Origin: Porphyromonadaceae bacterium
GTDB lineage: Bacteria > Bacteroidota > Bacteroidia > Bacteroidales > Dysgonomonadaceae
Assembly (NCBI GenBank): GCA_022840285.1
Contig: JALHIE010000048.1
Coordinates: forward strand, 1-62,225
DNA: 62,225 bases
Direction: 5' to 3'
Positions 17,870 to 25,763 of the stretch are shown here, piece after piece. Made by a program: the position numbers and the translations under genes. Numbering within the stretch: the first letter of the stretch is position 1; every line of letters begins with the position of its first letter. The notes beneath the pieces are model-generated. The model did not search any database, was not told where the DNA came from, and worked only from the letters and a program-made list of their open reading frames with translations.

Positions 17870-19111
17870 TTAACGACGTCCTCCACTGCTGCTTCGTCCG
17901 CTGCTTCCACCGCTATAGGAACCGCCCGAAGAACTTCTGCTGGATGATCCGGCTGAGGAAGAGCCAAGAGATGAAGAACGGCTTGAGCTTGAACTTCTGC
18001 TTGGTGCGGAATACGAACCGTTGCCCGACGAGCTCCTTGAAGGCGTTGAATAGGTGCTGCTCCTGCTTGAAGAGCTTCTTTCGTAAGTGTTGCCGCTGTT
18101 CCTTGCCGATGAAGTGCTGGAACTGCTTCTGCTGTTGTAGATCCTCGAATTGGAATCGACAGTGCCCGTACCGGACGAGCGGGAAGAAGACGAACTTCTG
18201 TTTATGATCTGGCCCGATCGGGAGTCATAAACGCGGCCGCTGTTATCGATAATCCGTGTTCTTGGAGAGGCAGATGAACTCCTGCTGTAGGCCGAAGCGT
18301 TTCTGTTTGACGCACTTCTTGCGGTACTGCCGATTGCTGAACGGCCCGAGGTTGTACTTGAAGCTCTGCCCACACTTGCTACGGATGATCTGCCTGCGAG
18401 GTTGGCCGAGCTTGTTCTGTAGACCCCTGTGCTTCTACCGGAGCGATTGTTGCTCAAACCGGAGTAGTATCCGTCGTGGAAGCCGCTGTAATAGCCACCT
18501 CCGTACCACCCGCCGTAACCGTAGTACCAGGGATCATAGTAGCCTCCGTAGTACCAGGGAGAATACCAGGGTGAGTACCACCTGCTGTAATACCACGGGC
18601 TGTACCAGCGGCTATAATAGGGATACCCCCATCCGTAGCCGTAGTACCAGGGATCGTACCAGGGGTCGTACCAGGGATAGTAGCTGTTCCAGCCCCATCC
18701 CATACCGAAATAAAGGTTTGAACCCCATGCGCGGTTATCGTAATAATCGGCATAGATATCGTCGCCTACGTAAACGGTCACCTCATCCGCCCCGGTTATC
18801 TTGATGCTCGATTCCGGATCGTGGTATTTAATAATTCTGTCTGTATATTCGTATTGCTGGTAGGCAGAATCTTCAACAATTGCAGTATCGTTCTCGGCTA
18901 AATCGTTTTGCCCGCGACGGTTGTACTCGTCAATGTCACGTCCGTTTGCACGCACTTCCATGTTGGATGCTTTTCCCTCTACCACAACAATTTTCTTTTT
19001 TTGCGGTTCTTGTTTTTTCTGAACCTTTAGGGTTGTAGTGTTTTGAGCGGGATCAGCATAAATGTCGTCCCATTCTTGGGCAAAGCCTATAACGGGCGCC
19101 AGTACCAACAA
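17870..19111 (-). CDS. low-complexity exported protein, Tyr/Trp/Pro-rich then Ser/Arg-rich
   Basis: This 413-codon frame has a TTG at 19111 as its only start, giving LVLAPVIGFAQ, which is the end of a signal peptide without its basic N-terminus. A basic stretch GKKLRF lies just upstream in another frame, so the true start may be damaged. Residues about 50-130 form an ordinary acidic region with EVTVYVGDDIYADYYDNRAW. Residues about 132-210 are almost only Tyr, Trp, Pro, Gly, Asp and Ser, with repeats such as WYDPWYDPWY and SRWYSPWY. Residues about 227-410 are Ser/Arg/Gly-rich with short repeats (RSSSGGS). No family is recognised. It may be a surface or extracellular structural protein; this is inference. 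Confidence 0.7.
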   Translation of the reverse strand: MLVLAPVIGFAQEWDDIYADPAQNTTTLKVQKKQEPQKKKIVVVEGKASNMEVRANGRDIDEYNRRGQNDLAENDTAIVEDSAYQQYEYTDRIIKYHDPESSIKITGADEVTVYVGDDIYADYYDNRAWGSNLYFGMGWGWNSYYPWYDPWYDPWYYGYGWGYPYYSRWYSPWYYSRWYSPWYSPWYYGGYYDPWYYGYGGWYGGGYYSGFHDGYYSGLSNNRSGRSTGVYRTSSANLAGRSSVASVGRASSTTSGRSAIGSTARSASNRNASAYSRSSSASPRTRIIDNSGRVYDSRSGQIINRSSSSSRSSGTGTVDSNSRIYNSRSSSSTSSARNSGNTYERSSSSRSSTYSTPSRSSSGNGSYSAPSRSSSSSRSSSLGSSSAGSSSRSSSGGSYSGGSSGRSSSGGRR

Positions 19112-19224
19112 ACCTTAGCTTTTTCCCCTTATTTTTTGTTTGGTTGTTTTAAATAATTCATTTCATCGAGTTTGACAATAATTTATTCATTTGGTTTAAC
19201 TCTTTATGCCGTTATTATCTACAA

Positions 19225-19232
19225 CAAATGTA
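19225..19232 (-). promoter_or_regulatory. -7 box (TACATTTG) upstream of the Tyr/Trp-rich protein
   Basis: The minus strand reads TACATTTG at 19232-19225. This gives a leader of about 110 nt before the TTG at 19111, with no in-frame ATG in it. The rest of 19112-19334 shows nothing else. Confidence 0.4.
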
Positions 19233-19334
19233 CGAAAAAATCAATGCCTACTCACCAATTTGTTTATTATATAGATGAAGAATGTAGAAAAACGCTGCAT
19301 TTTACGTAGTTAAAAAAATACAAAAACTCCTTTT

Positions 19335-20093
19335 TTACAGAAACACCTCTAACCCGTCATAAGCGAGGGAAAAGGATGTGGGCAATTTCATGTCGACCGC
19401 TTTGTGCAGTCCAACCTGATGACTCATGTGCGTAAAGTAGGTTTGTCCCGCTCCAATTTTTTTCGCCAGAGCGAGAGCCTCGTTCAGGGTTTGATGTGAA
19501 AGGTGTTTTTCTTTTCGTAAAGCGCTAACTACCAATACATCCAAATCATTGAGCTTGATCAGTTCCTCGTCCGGTAAAAATTTCACGTCGGTAAGGTAAG
19601 CGAAATTTTTTATTCTGAAACCCAAAATGGGGAGTTTATAGTGCATAACGCGGATGGGGATAACTTCAGTGTCATTTATAAAAAAAGGGTGAAGAGCATC
19701 GGTTGTCCGGATCCGGATATCCGGTACGCCGGTATACCGATCTTCTCCAAAACAATAGGGTATTCTCTGCATCAATGCATTTTTTACTTTCGTTTCAGCA
19801 AAAACATCGATAGCTCCAAATCTGCAAAAAGGCCTCAAGTCATCCATTCCACCCACGTGATCGTAATGTTCGTGAGTGATGAGCAGCCCGTCAATTTTCC
19901 GGAAAGGCAGGTCCATCATCTGCAACCTGAAGTCGGGTGTACAATCGATGATAATGCGTGAATCACCTGTCTCCACCTGGACAGAGCATCTCAATCTTTT
20001 GTCTTTGGCATCAGCCGACATGCATACCTCGCAACTGCAACCCACCTCGGGAACACCCGTGGATGTTCCCGTACCTAAAAACCGTACTTTCAT
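19335..20093 (-). CDS. MBL-fold metallohydrolase (PhnP/RNase Z-like)
   Basis: The 252-residue protein is a metallo-beta-lactamase-fold hydrolase. It shows FLGTGTSTGVPEVGC at the N-terminus, the metal motif THEHYDHVGG (H74, H76, D78, H79), further ligands in MHYK and the C-terminal THMSHQVG, and a cysteine cluster (C19, C21, C24, C36) like the structural zinc site of PhnP. PhnP acts on cyclic phosphodiesters; the role in Bacteroidota is unproven and no phn genes are nearby. It lies 105 bp behind the SPOR lipoprotein gene and may share its transcript. Confidence 0.88.
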   Translation of the reverse strand: MKVRFLGTGTSTGVPEVGCSCEVCMSADAKDKRLRCSVQVETGDSRIIIDCTPDFRLQMMDLPFRKIDGLLITHEHYDHVGGMDDLRPFCRFGAIDVFAETKVKNALMQRIPYCFGEDRYTGVPDIRIRTTDALHPFFINDTEVIPIRVMHYKLPILGFRIKNFAYLTDVKFLPDEELIKLNDLDVLVVSALRKEKHLSHQTLNEALALAKKIGAGQTYFTHMSHQVGLHKAVDMKLPTSFSLAYDGLEVFL

Positions 20094-20198
20094 TTTTTAT
20101 TGTTCGGGTAAAATAATAAAAGCCACCCGTTTCAATACCGGACAGCTTTATTATTTGTTATCTCTTGTCGGAAAACCTGTTTTCCGGTCTTTCAGCAT

Positions 20199-20711
20199 TT
20201 AATACTGCCTCTCCAAGATCCAAAGATCGTTGAAAGGAACACCGTAAGTTCTTCGCAAGTAATCGGTATTGCCGAGAGCGGAATATTTTTGATAGATCTC
20301 ATCGCGTTTTGCAGCTGCCGAAGCTTTGTCATCGTAACTCGCAACGATAACCCTGTACATGCCCTGTTCGTTTTCGGCCAAAATCACCGGATAACCTTCG
20401 TTTTGCATTCTGGTTTTTAACGATTCAGCATTCAGTTTTACACTTAAGGAAGCGATTACTACACTGAAGTTTTTCAGATTTGCAGCATCGGAAGCAAGGA
20501 CGGGTTCAACTTTCTCTTTTCTCACTGACACTTCAACCGGAGGCAGCGTACCGGCATCTTTTACAACAGTAGGCTGTGACGCTGTTTGCTGCATTTCTCT
20601 TTCTTTGGCAGCTTCATATACTTGTTTGTATGCACTTTGTTTTGGTTTACAGGAAATTGCTAAAACCAACATGGCTGAAAGCGCCATCATCAAATAGATT
20701 GATCTTTTCAT
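20199..20711 (-). CDS. SPOR-domain lipoprotein
   Basis: Starting at 20711 gives a 170-residue lipoprotein (MKRSIYLMMALSAMLVLAISC, Cys21). A linker (about 25-80) leads to a C-terminal SPOR domain (about 86-160): NFSVVIASLSVKLNAESLK, GYPVILAENEQGMYRVIVASY and a final helix AAAKRDEIYQKY. SPOR domains bind denuded glycan strands of peptidoglycan, often at the division site. A role in wall or septum organisation is inferred. The three codons before 20711 (MTQ) are not needed. Confidence 0.82.
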   Translation of the reverse strand: MKRSIYLMMALSAMLVLAISCKPKQSAYKQVYEAAKEREMQQTASQPTVVKDAGTLPPVEVSVRKEKVEPVLASDAANLKNFSVVIASLSVKLNAESLKTRMQNEGYPVILAENEQGMYRVIVASYDDKASAAAKRDEIYQKYSALGNTDYLRRTYGVPFNDLWILERQY

Positions 20712-20751
20712 TTGTGTCATTGTTTTATTGTTCGAATATCAAAACCAGAAA

Positions 20752-20759
20752 CAAAGATA
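20752..20759 (-). promoter_or_regulatory. -7 box (TATCTTTG) of the SPOR lipoprotein gene
   Basis: The minus strand reads TATCTTTG at 20759-20752, about 40 bp before the ATG at 20711. The matching upstream box is unclear. Confidence 0.45.
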
Positions 20760-20912
20760 GAAATAAGTAAATGATTATAACTCCTACAGATGTGAAAATA
20801 AATTAAATTGTTAAAAGTATCTTTCCGACAGGCAGAAACTCAAGAAAGCCAGCGACGAGTGTTGGGCAAAATTTTCCTGCAAAGTTACGTGTAAAGGCTG
20901 ATAAGAACAACA

Positions 20913-20934
20913 AAGCCCCGAAAAAGGGGGCCTT
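20913..20934 (-). terminator. terminator downstream of the first DUF4382 gene
   Basis: AAGCCCC and GGGGGCCTT flank a GAAAAA loop. On the minus strand the hairpin is followed by TTTGTTGTTCTT. It lies about 40 bp past the stop of the DUF4382 gene at 20976. Confidence 0.55.
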
Positions 20935-20975
20935 GCTGTTTTTTTACTCGATAGTTTGCTGCTGCTTGTGTTGTG

Positions 20976-21836
20976 TTACTTTACCAATGTAATTGTGCCT
21001 ACATCTTTTATCTGGTCTTTATCAACCGGAACACTTTCCAGTACAAAATTAGTGTATTCCGTTGCCGTGTCGGCAATAACCTCCAGTTTCCACATACCCT
21101 CGTCAATACCCGGGAACAAGAATTTACCGTTTTCCTCGGGCAGAGAGATTAACGTGTCCGTTGCTTTGGTCAGTTGAACAAAAGCGTTGGCTTCCGGCGG
21201 GAGGACAAATCCTCTCAATGTGGCGCCCCAGTCTTTCGCGTAGGTGCGAATAACCGGGTGTAAGATGTACTTGTTGTTTCCCGTAGCGACTACTGAACGT
21301 GCAGCATCAAAATCAATGACGAATTTGTACATCTTGTCGGCAAGCAAAGTTTCGTGGAGACTGAACTTCAACCCACTTGTTTGTGCCGACGGTGTCTTAA
21401 GGGGATACTCCTTTCCGTCCATTGTTTCCACGTAACTACCGGATCCCAGAAGTAACCTGACCTGGCTTATTTTTCCGGCGGGGATTTCTCCTCCGGCCAA
21501 GGCGATCATTTCACCGTTTCGGTAATCCAACAAATTATATAATCCAGGTTTGCTGATGTTCAAGGTAACCCATTCAACTTCATCAACATCATCGTTTTCA
21601 TCATAAAAAGGATCATCGTCACCCTCGTAGAATTCATCCGCTACCCCAACTTTAACCCCTTGTATGTCAATGACTACCTTGGCTAAATCCAACGATGGAG
21701 CATCGGTCAGTTCGAACTGGATTTGAGCTTTTCCGCCGGAAAAATCTTCATTTTCATTTGTACAGCCTGCCGCGAAAATTAACAATGCCAGAGCAGAGAA
21801 CACCGACAGGAGAATTTTGAAATTTTTTCTTTTCAT
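20976..21836 (-). CDS. DUF4382 domain lipoprotein
   Basis: The 286-residue protein has a lipoprotein signal (LALLIFAAGC, Cys25) and a DUF4382 domain over about residues 37-200: AQIQFELTDAPSLDLAKVVIDIQGV, an acidic insert EGDDDPFYDENDDVDEVEW, GLYNLLDYRNGEMIALAGGEIPAGKISQVRLLLG and ILHPVIRTYAKDWGATLRG. The last 80 residues resemble a carboxypeptidase-regulatory-like beta sandwich (GKFLFPGIDEGMWKLEVIAD). The function of DUF4382 is unknown; members are surface or periplasmic lipoproteins. A second member lies 174 bp upstream, and the two are about a third identical by eye, so they arose by duplication. Confidence 0.82.
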   Translation of the reverse strand: MKRKNFKILLSVFSALALLIFAAGCTNENEDFSGGKAQIQFELTDAPSLDLAKVVIDIQGVKVGVADEFYEGDDDPFYDENDDVDEVEWVTLNISKPGLYNLLDYRNGEMIALAGGEIPAGKISQVRLLLGSGSYVETMDGKEYPLKTPSAQTSGLKFSLHETLLADKMYKFVIDFDAARSVVATGNNKYILHPVIRTYAKDWGATLRGFVLPPEANAFVQLTKATDTLISLPEENGKFLFPGIDEGMWKLEVIADTATEYTNFVLESVPVDKDQIKDVGTITLVK

Positions 21837-22010
21837 AAAATTTGATGTTTTAGTTAAACTTTTTCTTTCTCAATAAAACCCATTTTCGAGTGTACACATA
21901 AAACGCTTCATCTCTTGCGTTTGTTTTGCGGCTTCGCTTAAGAAATACAAAAAAAGAACCCGCTTTTCAATCCGGCAGATTAAAAAAAAATAATTAGTAT
22001 AACGAAACGT

Positions 22011-22802
22011 TTATTTTTTTAGAACAATCTTCGATTTTAACTCACGTGTTTTACCGGTATACACAGTATCGACAAAGAGGGTGTCTCGGTAGCCTGAGTT
22101 TGAGGTCGAAAAAACAACAATCTCCCAATCCCCTTCTTTCAGGCCTTTAAAGTAAAACATTCCATCGGCCTTTTCGGGTATGGTGAAAAGGGTGTCCCTG
22201 TCTTTTACGATGATCACGGCCGGTTCGGCCTCCAGGGGTAAGGCATAACCTTTTAACGATCCGCCAAACGTTTCGGGAAAAACACGTAACACCGGCTTGA
22301 GAAAATAGTTACCGTTGGATTCGTAGAACGAAAGGGCAGCATTGATATCGATCATTATGCTGGTGATGTAATTGGCGTAGAGGTTATCGTTGACCTCCAC
22401 GACGATGCCTTCTTTGATTTCAGGATCCGGCATAAGGGGTTTTGTTCCGGTTGAGGTGCTAAGTGTTGAATTGTTTCCGAACGTTATTTTTATTTTTCGC
22501 AACACACCTGCAGGAAAAAACTGATCAACAATCTGTTTTGATTTCCCGTTCGAAAGCGGAAGAACATTGTAAACCCCGCCTTGAAAATCAAGAGTTGTCC
22601 ATTTTTCATCACTGTTGGTATTGTCGGTAGTGGAGATTTCAATTTTCTGAATGTCGACATTAAATTCCGATATCAGCAATACGGGAGCATCCGTAAGTTT
22701 TATTCTCAACCGGGTGGCGTTTATGCTTGGATCGTTCTTGGAGCATCCCGTAAAAGAGATGGCAAAAAGAAAGAGAGAAAACAGGATTAGAGTAGCTTTC
22801 AT
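22011..22802 (-). CDS. DUF4382 domain lipoprotein (second copy)
   Basis: The 263-residue paralogue of the neighbouring gene has a lipoprotein signal ending SFTGC (Cys20), LRIKLTDAPVLLISEFNVDIQKIEI, GGVYNVLPLSNGKSKQIVDQFFPAGVLRKIKITFG, and a C-terminal beta-sandwich-like part (MFYFKGLKEGDWEIVVFS). It lacks the acidic insert of the other copy. It is divergent from the tetR efflux operon and its -7 box lies only about 50 bp from the TetR operator, so co-regulation is possible but not shown. The 174-bp gap to the next copy holds nothing I recognise. Confidence 0.82.
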   Translation of the reverse strand: MKATLILFSLFLFAISFTGCSKNDPSINATRLRIKLTDAPVLLISEFNVDIQKIEISTTDNTNSDEKWTTLDFQGGVYNVLPLSNGKSKQIVDQFFPAGVLRKIKITFGNNSTLSTSTGTKPLMPDPEIKEGIVVEVNDNLYANYITSIMIDINAALSFYESNGNYFLKPVLRVFPETFGGSLKGYALPLEAEPAVIIVKDRDTLFTIPEKADGMFYFKGLKEGDWEIVVFSTSNSGYRDTLFVDTVYTGKTRELKSKIVLKK

Positions 22803-22819
22803 TTTTAGTCAATTTACCG

Positions 22820-22827
22820 CAAAGATA
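22820..22827 (-). promoter_or_regulatory. -7 box (TATCTTTG) of the second DUF4382 gene
   Basis: The minus strand reads TATCTTTG at 22827-22820, 18 bp before the ATG at 22802. It is divergent from the tetR promoter. Confidence 0.5.
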
Positions 22828-22869
22828 ACGAATAACGGAAAAAAGACGCGAGAAAAAAGCAAAATGTGT

Positions 22870-22898
22870 TTAAACAAATGTTTTAAACACTTGTTTAA
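22870..22898. promoter_or_regulatory. 29-bp palindromic operator for the TetR regulator
   Basis: The half-sites TTAAACAAATGTTT (22870-22883) and AAACACTTGTTTAA (22885-22898) flank a central T and are inverted repeats with one mismatched pair. The right half contains the probable -33 element of the tetR promoter, so a bound dimer of dimers would block RNA polymerase. It is the obvious autoregulatory operator. Confidence 0.75.
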
Positions 22899-22921
22899 TA
22901 CATGGAGATTGTATACTTTTG
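22890..22921 (+). promoter_or_regulatory. promoter of the tetR efflux operon
   Basis: CTTG (22890-22893) and TACTTTTG (22914-22921) are 20 bp apart. The transcript would start near 22925, only about 6 bases before the ATG at 22931. The upstream box lies inside the palindromic operator. Confidence 0.6.
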
Positions 22922-22930
22922 CGTCAAAGC

Positions 22931-23542
22931 ATGAACGCAAAGATGGAAGACTTGACAACGGAACAGAAAATTGCTGCAGCTGCGAGAAAAATATTCACCC
23001 AAAAAGGATATGCGGCGACCAAGACACGGGACATTGCGGAGGAAGCAGGAATAAACCTGGCATTGCTCAATTACTACTTCGGCAGCAAGGAAAATCTGTT
23101 CAAACAGGTTTTGAAGGAAAAATTTGAAGCCCTCTTCGGGTTGATGATTCCCCTTTTATCGGACAGGAATATTTCTCTCGATAAGAAAATCCGGCTTCTT
23201 GTCAGGAATTACACGAAATTGTTAACGGAAAACGAAGAGTTGCCCATTTTCGTGCTCAATGAGCTGAGAAATAACGAAAACATATTTAACCCCATTTTGC
23301 AGCAGGCACGGACAATATCCCAGCCAACCATAGACGAGCAGCTTCAACACAGCGGGTTCGCCATTTCCACATCCGACTTTATCATGAATATCGTCAGCCT
23401 GACCATCTTTCCCTTTATCGCCAAACCCCTGTTTATCACTTCGGGAATGGTGAAAGATGAAGATTTTTTACAGTTTATCGAAAACAGGGAAAAGTTGATC
23501 CCGGAATGGATTTTTGCCATATTAAAACAATCTCAGCAATGA
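22931..23542 (+). CDS. TetR/AcrR-family repressor of the efflux operon (CecR-like)
   Basis: The 203-residue protein has the N-terminal TetR helix-turn-helix (about residues 12-58: IAAAARKIFTQKGYAATKTRDIAEEAGINLALLNYYFGSKENLF, read in pieces) and a C-terminal ligand domain. The ATG at 22931 is used because the TTG at 22919 lies inside the promoter. The gene overlaps tolC by ATGA. The arrangement of a TetR gene before an HlyD/ABC/ABC-2 exporter is the same as E. coli cecR-ybhGFSR, with a TolC protein added. It most likely represses the whole operon through the 29-bp palindrome; the inducing ligand is unknown. Confidence 0.88.
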   Translation: MNAKMEDLTTEQKIAAAARKIFTQKGYAATKTRDIAEEAGINLALLNYYFGSKENLFKQVLKEKFEALFGLMIPLLSDRNISLDKKIRLLVRNYTKLLTENEELPIFVLNELRNNENIFNPILQQARTISQPTIDEQLQHSGFAISTSDFIMNIVSLTIFPFIAKPLFITSGMVKDEDFLQFIENREKLIPEWIFAILKQSQQ

Positions 23543-24816
23543 AGTACATAAGAATTACATTATTAACACCGTTGTTTGTCGTCTCCCTTTTCTCTATCAG
23601 TGCACAATCCCTCACCATCGAAGATTGTCAGGGAATGGCGCGTGAAAATTATCCGGCCATTGCGCGGTTTAATGTCATTGAAAACATCAGGAGTTTCAAC
23701 CTGGAAAACGCCAATAAAGCCTACTATCCGCAACTTTCCCTGAATGCAAAAGCAACCTGGCAAAGCGATGTTACAAGGATTGATCTGGAGCTTCCGTCAA
23801 CTTTTCCCCCCCTTGCGATTCCGGTTCCCGATAAAGACCAGTATCAGGTCTATGGACAATTGAACCAACTCGTCTGGGACGGAGGAAAGGTTGCCGCGCA
23901 AAAAGAGATGATCGCCGCCAATGCCGAGGTAGAAAAACAAAAACTCGAAACTGAAATTTATTCCCTTCAGGAGCGTGTCAACCAGGTTTTCTTTGGAATT
24001 TTATTGCTCAACGAGCAATTGACACAACAGGCTATCCTGGAAAGCGAGTTACAGCGTAACTACGAGAACGTCCAAAGCTACGTGGTGAACGGAGTAGCCA
24101 ACGATGCCGACTTAAGCGCCGTGAAAGTGGAACAGTTGAAGGCCAATCAGCAGCGTATCCAAATGGAATCGGCACTGGACAGTTACATCAAGATCCTTTC
24201 CGTTTTGACCGGACGCCGTATAGACCCGAAAACCGTTTTTGTAAAACCACCGGTTAATGAGTTACCTGAGAATATAACTATTGACCGTCCCGAGCTGCGG
24301 TTGTTTACGGCTCAGGAAAACCTGCTGAATTCACAAAAAACAGCTCTGAACGCCAGGAACAGGCCTGTCATCGGTGCATTTGCCCAGGGCGGATACGGAA
24401 AGCCGGCATTGAACATGTTTGAAAATAAATTTAAACCGTATGTGATCGGAGGAGTGAGCTTCTCGTGGAATCTCGGCAGCCTCTATACGTATAAACAGGA
24501 GAAAAATAGCATTGAACAGCAAAAACGGGCGCTTGACTCGGAGCGCGAAACCTTTCTCTATAACCTGAACGTGCAGCTTCCACAACAGCAAAACGAGATA
24601 AAAAAATACCGCCAGACCCTACAGGATGATAACGAGATTATCCGGCTGAGAAAGCAAATAAAAGAGGCTGCTGAGGCAAAAGTGAAGAACGGAACACTGA
24701 CGGTTTCGGATTTGCTGCGGGAGATCAACGCTCTGGAAGCTGTCAGGCAGGCAAAATCGCTGCACGAGATTCAATACCTGATGTCGGTTTACAAGCTAAA
24801 ATTCACAACGAATTAA
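23539..24816 (+). CDS. TolC-family outer-membrane efflux protein
   Basis: The 425-residue protein starts at the ATG of the ATGA overlap with tetR (MKYIRITLLTPLFVVSLFS, signal peptide). It has the duplicated outer-membrane-factor layout: LTIEDCQGMARENYPAIAR near the start, long coiled-coil helices such as EVEKQKLETEIYSLQERVNQ, and the second repeat with SQKTALNARNRPVIGAFAQGG. It would form the trimeric outer-membrane channel of the exporter encoded by the next five genes. Confidence 0.88.
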   Translation: MKYIRITLLTPLFVVSLFSISAQSLTIEDCQGMARENYPAIARFNVIENIRSFNLENANKAYYPQLSLNAKATWQSDVTRIDLELPSTFPPLAIPVPDKDQYQVYGQLNQLVWDGGKVAAQKEMIAANAEVEKQKLETEIYSLQERVNQVFFGILLLNEQLTQQAILESELQRNYENVQSYVVNGVANDADLSAVKVEQLKANQQRIQMESALDSYIKILSVLTGRRIDPKTVFVKPPVNELPENITIDRPELRLFTAQENLLNSQKTALNARNRPVIGAFAQGGYGKPALNMFENKFKPYVIGGVSFSWNLGSLYTYKQEKNSIEQQKRALDSERETFLYNLNVQLPQQQNEIKKYRQTLQDDNEIIRLRKQIKEAAEAKVKNGTLTVSDLLREINALEAVRQAKSLHEIQYLMSVYKLKFTTN

Positions 24817-24845
24817 AATAGAAAATCCATACAAACAGCAACGAT

Positions 24846-25763
24846 ATGAAGCCAACAAAACTTTTTATTTTTCCGGTTATACTTTTTCTTCTTGCTTCCT
24901 GTTCAGGCAATGACAGCGACTACGACGCCACCGGATCGTTCGAGGCCACAGAAATCATTGTCTCGGCGCAGGGAAACGGTGAAATTCTGTCGCTGGACAT
25001 TGCAGAGGGACAAACACTACAAGCCGGAGAAATTGTAGGACAGATAGACACCGTGCAACTTTTTCTGCAAAAGATGAGCCTGGAGTCAAACGTACAGGGT
25101 GTCCGGGTGCAACGTCCAAACATCGGTGCGCAAACAGCCGCTATTGAGAAGCAAATTCAAACGTTGCAACGGGAGCGTACCCGTACGCAGAACCTGATTG
25201 AGGCAAACGCGGCAAATAAAAAGCAACTGGATGATATAAATGCGCAAATTGAAGTGTTACAAAAACAATTGTCGGCTCAAACCTCCACCTTGCAAAAGAG
25301 CAGCGAGAATATATCTGCACAAAGCTCCGCTTTGCAGATTCAGGTAGCGCAATTGGATGATTTGTTGAAGAAATGCACCATAAAAAGTCCTGCTTCGGGT
25401 GTAGTGCTCAACAAATACGCCGAACGGGGTGAGCTTGCCGGTACGGGATCACCGCTTTTCAAGATTGCCGATATCGACAATATGTACCTGCGCGCCTACA
25501 TCACCAGCGATCAGCTATCCGGCATAAAACTTAACGATTCCGTAACTGTACGCGTGGATGCTGGAGAGGGCGACATGAAATCATACCCCGGTACCGTGTC
25601 GTGGATATCCGGAAAATCGGAATTCACGCCCAAAACGATTCAAACAAAAAATGAACGGGCAAACCGGGTGTATGCGATAAAAATTGCTGTGAAGAACGAC
25701 GGTTTTCTGAAGATCGGCATGTACGGAGAAGTTAAATTCCGGCACCTGGAGGAAAGGCCATGA
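24846..25763 (+). CDS. HlyD-family periplasmic adaptor lipoprotein
   Basis: The 305-residue protein is a lipoprotein (LFLLASCS, Cys19) of the membrane-fusion/HlyD family. It has two half-lipoyl segments (SAQGNGEILSLDIAEGQTL and IKSPASGVVLNKYAERGEL) around a long coiled-coil hairpin (about 95-180, with QIQTLQRERTRTQNL), then a beta-barrel domain ending GMYGEVKFR. It is the counterpart of E. coli YbhG and links the inner-membrane ABC exporter to the TolC protein. It overlaps the first ATPase gene by 4 bp. Confidence 0.9.
   Translation: MKPTKLFIFPVILFLLASCSGNDSDYDATGSFEATEIIVSAQGNGEILSLDIAEGQTLQAGEIVGQIDTVQLFLQKMSLESNVQGVRVQRPNIGAQTAAIEKQIQTLQRERTRTQNLIEANAANKKQLDDINAQIEVLQKQLSAQTSTLQKSSENISAQSSALQIQVAQLDDLLKKCTIKSPASGVVLNKYAERGELAGTGSPLFKIADIDNMYLRAYITSDQLSGIKLNDSVTVRVDAGEGDMKSYPGTVSWISGKSEFTPKTIQTKNERANRVYAIKIAVKNDGFLKIGMYGEVKFRHLEERP

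Noticed and set aside
17880..18720. Repeats resembling a CRISPR array or tandem DNA repeat
   Set aside because: The repeats are codon-level, variable and without regular spacers; they encode the low-complexity protein.
18256..18804. Plus-strand frame rich in Arg/Ser opposite the repeat protein
   Set aside because: Low-complexity shadow of the Tyr/Trp-rich and Ser/Arg-rich gene.
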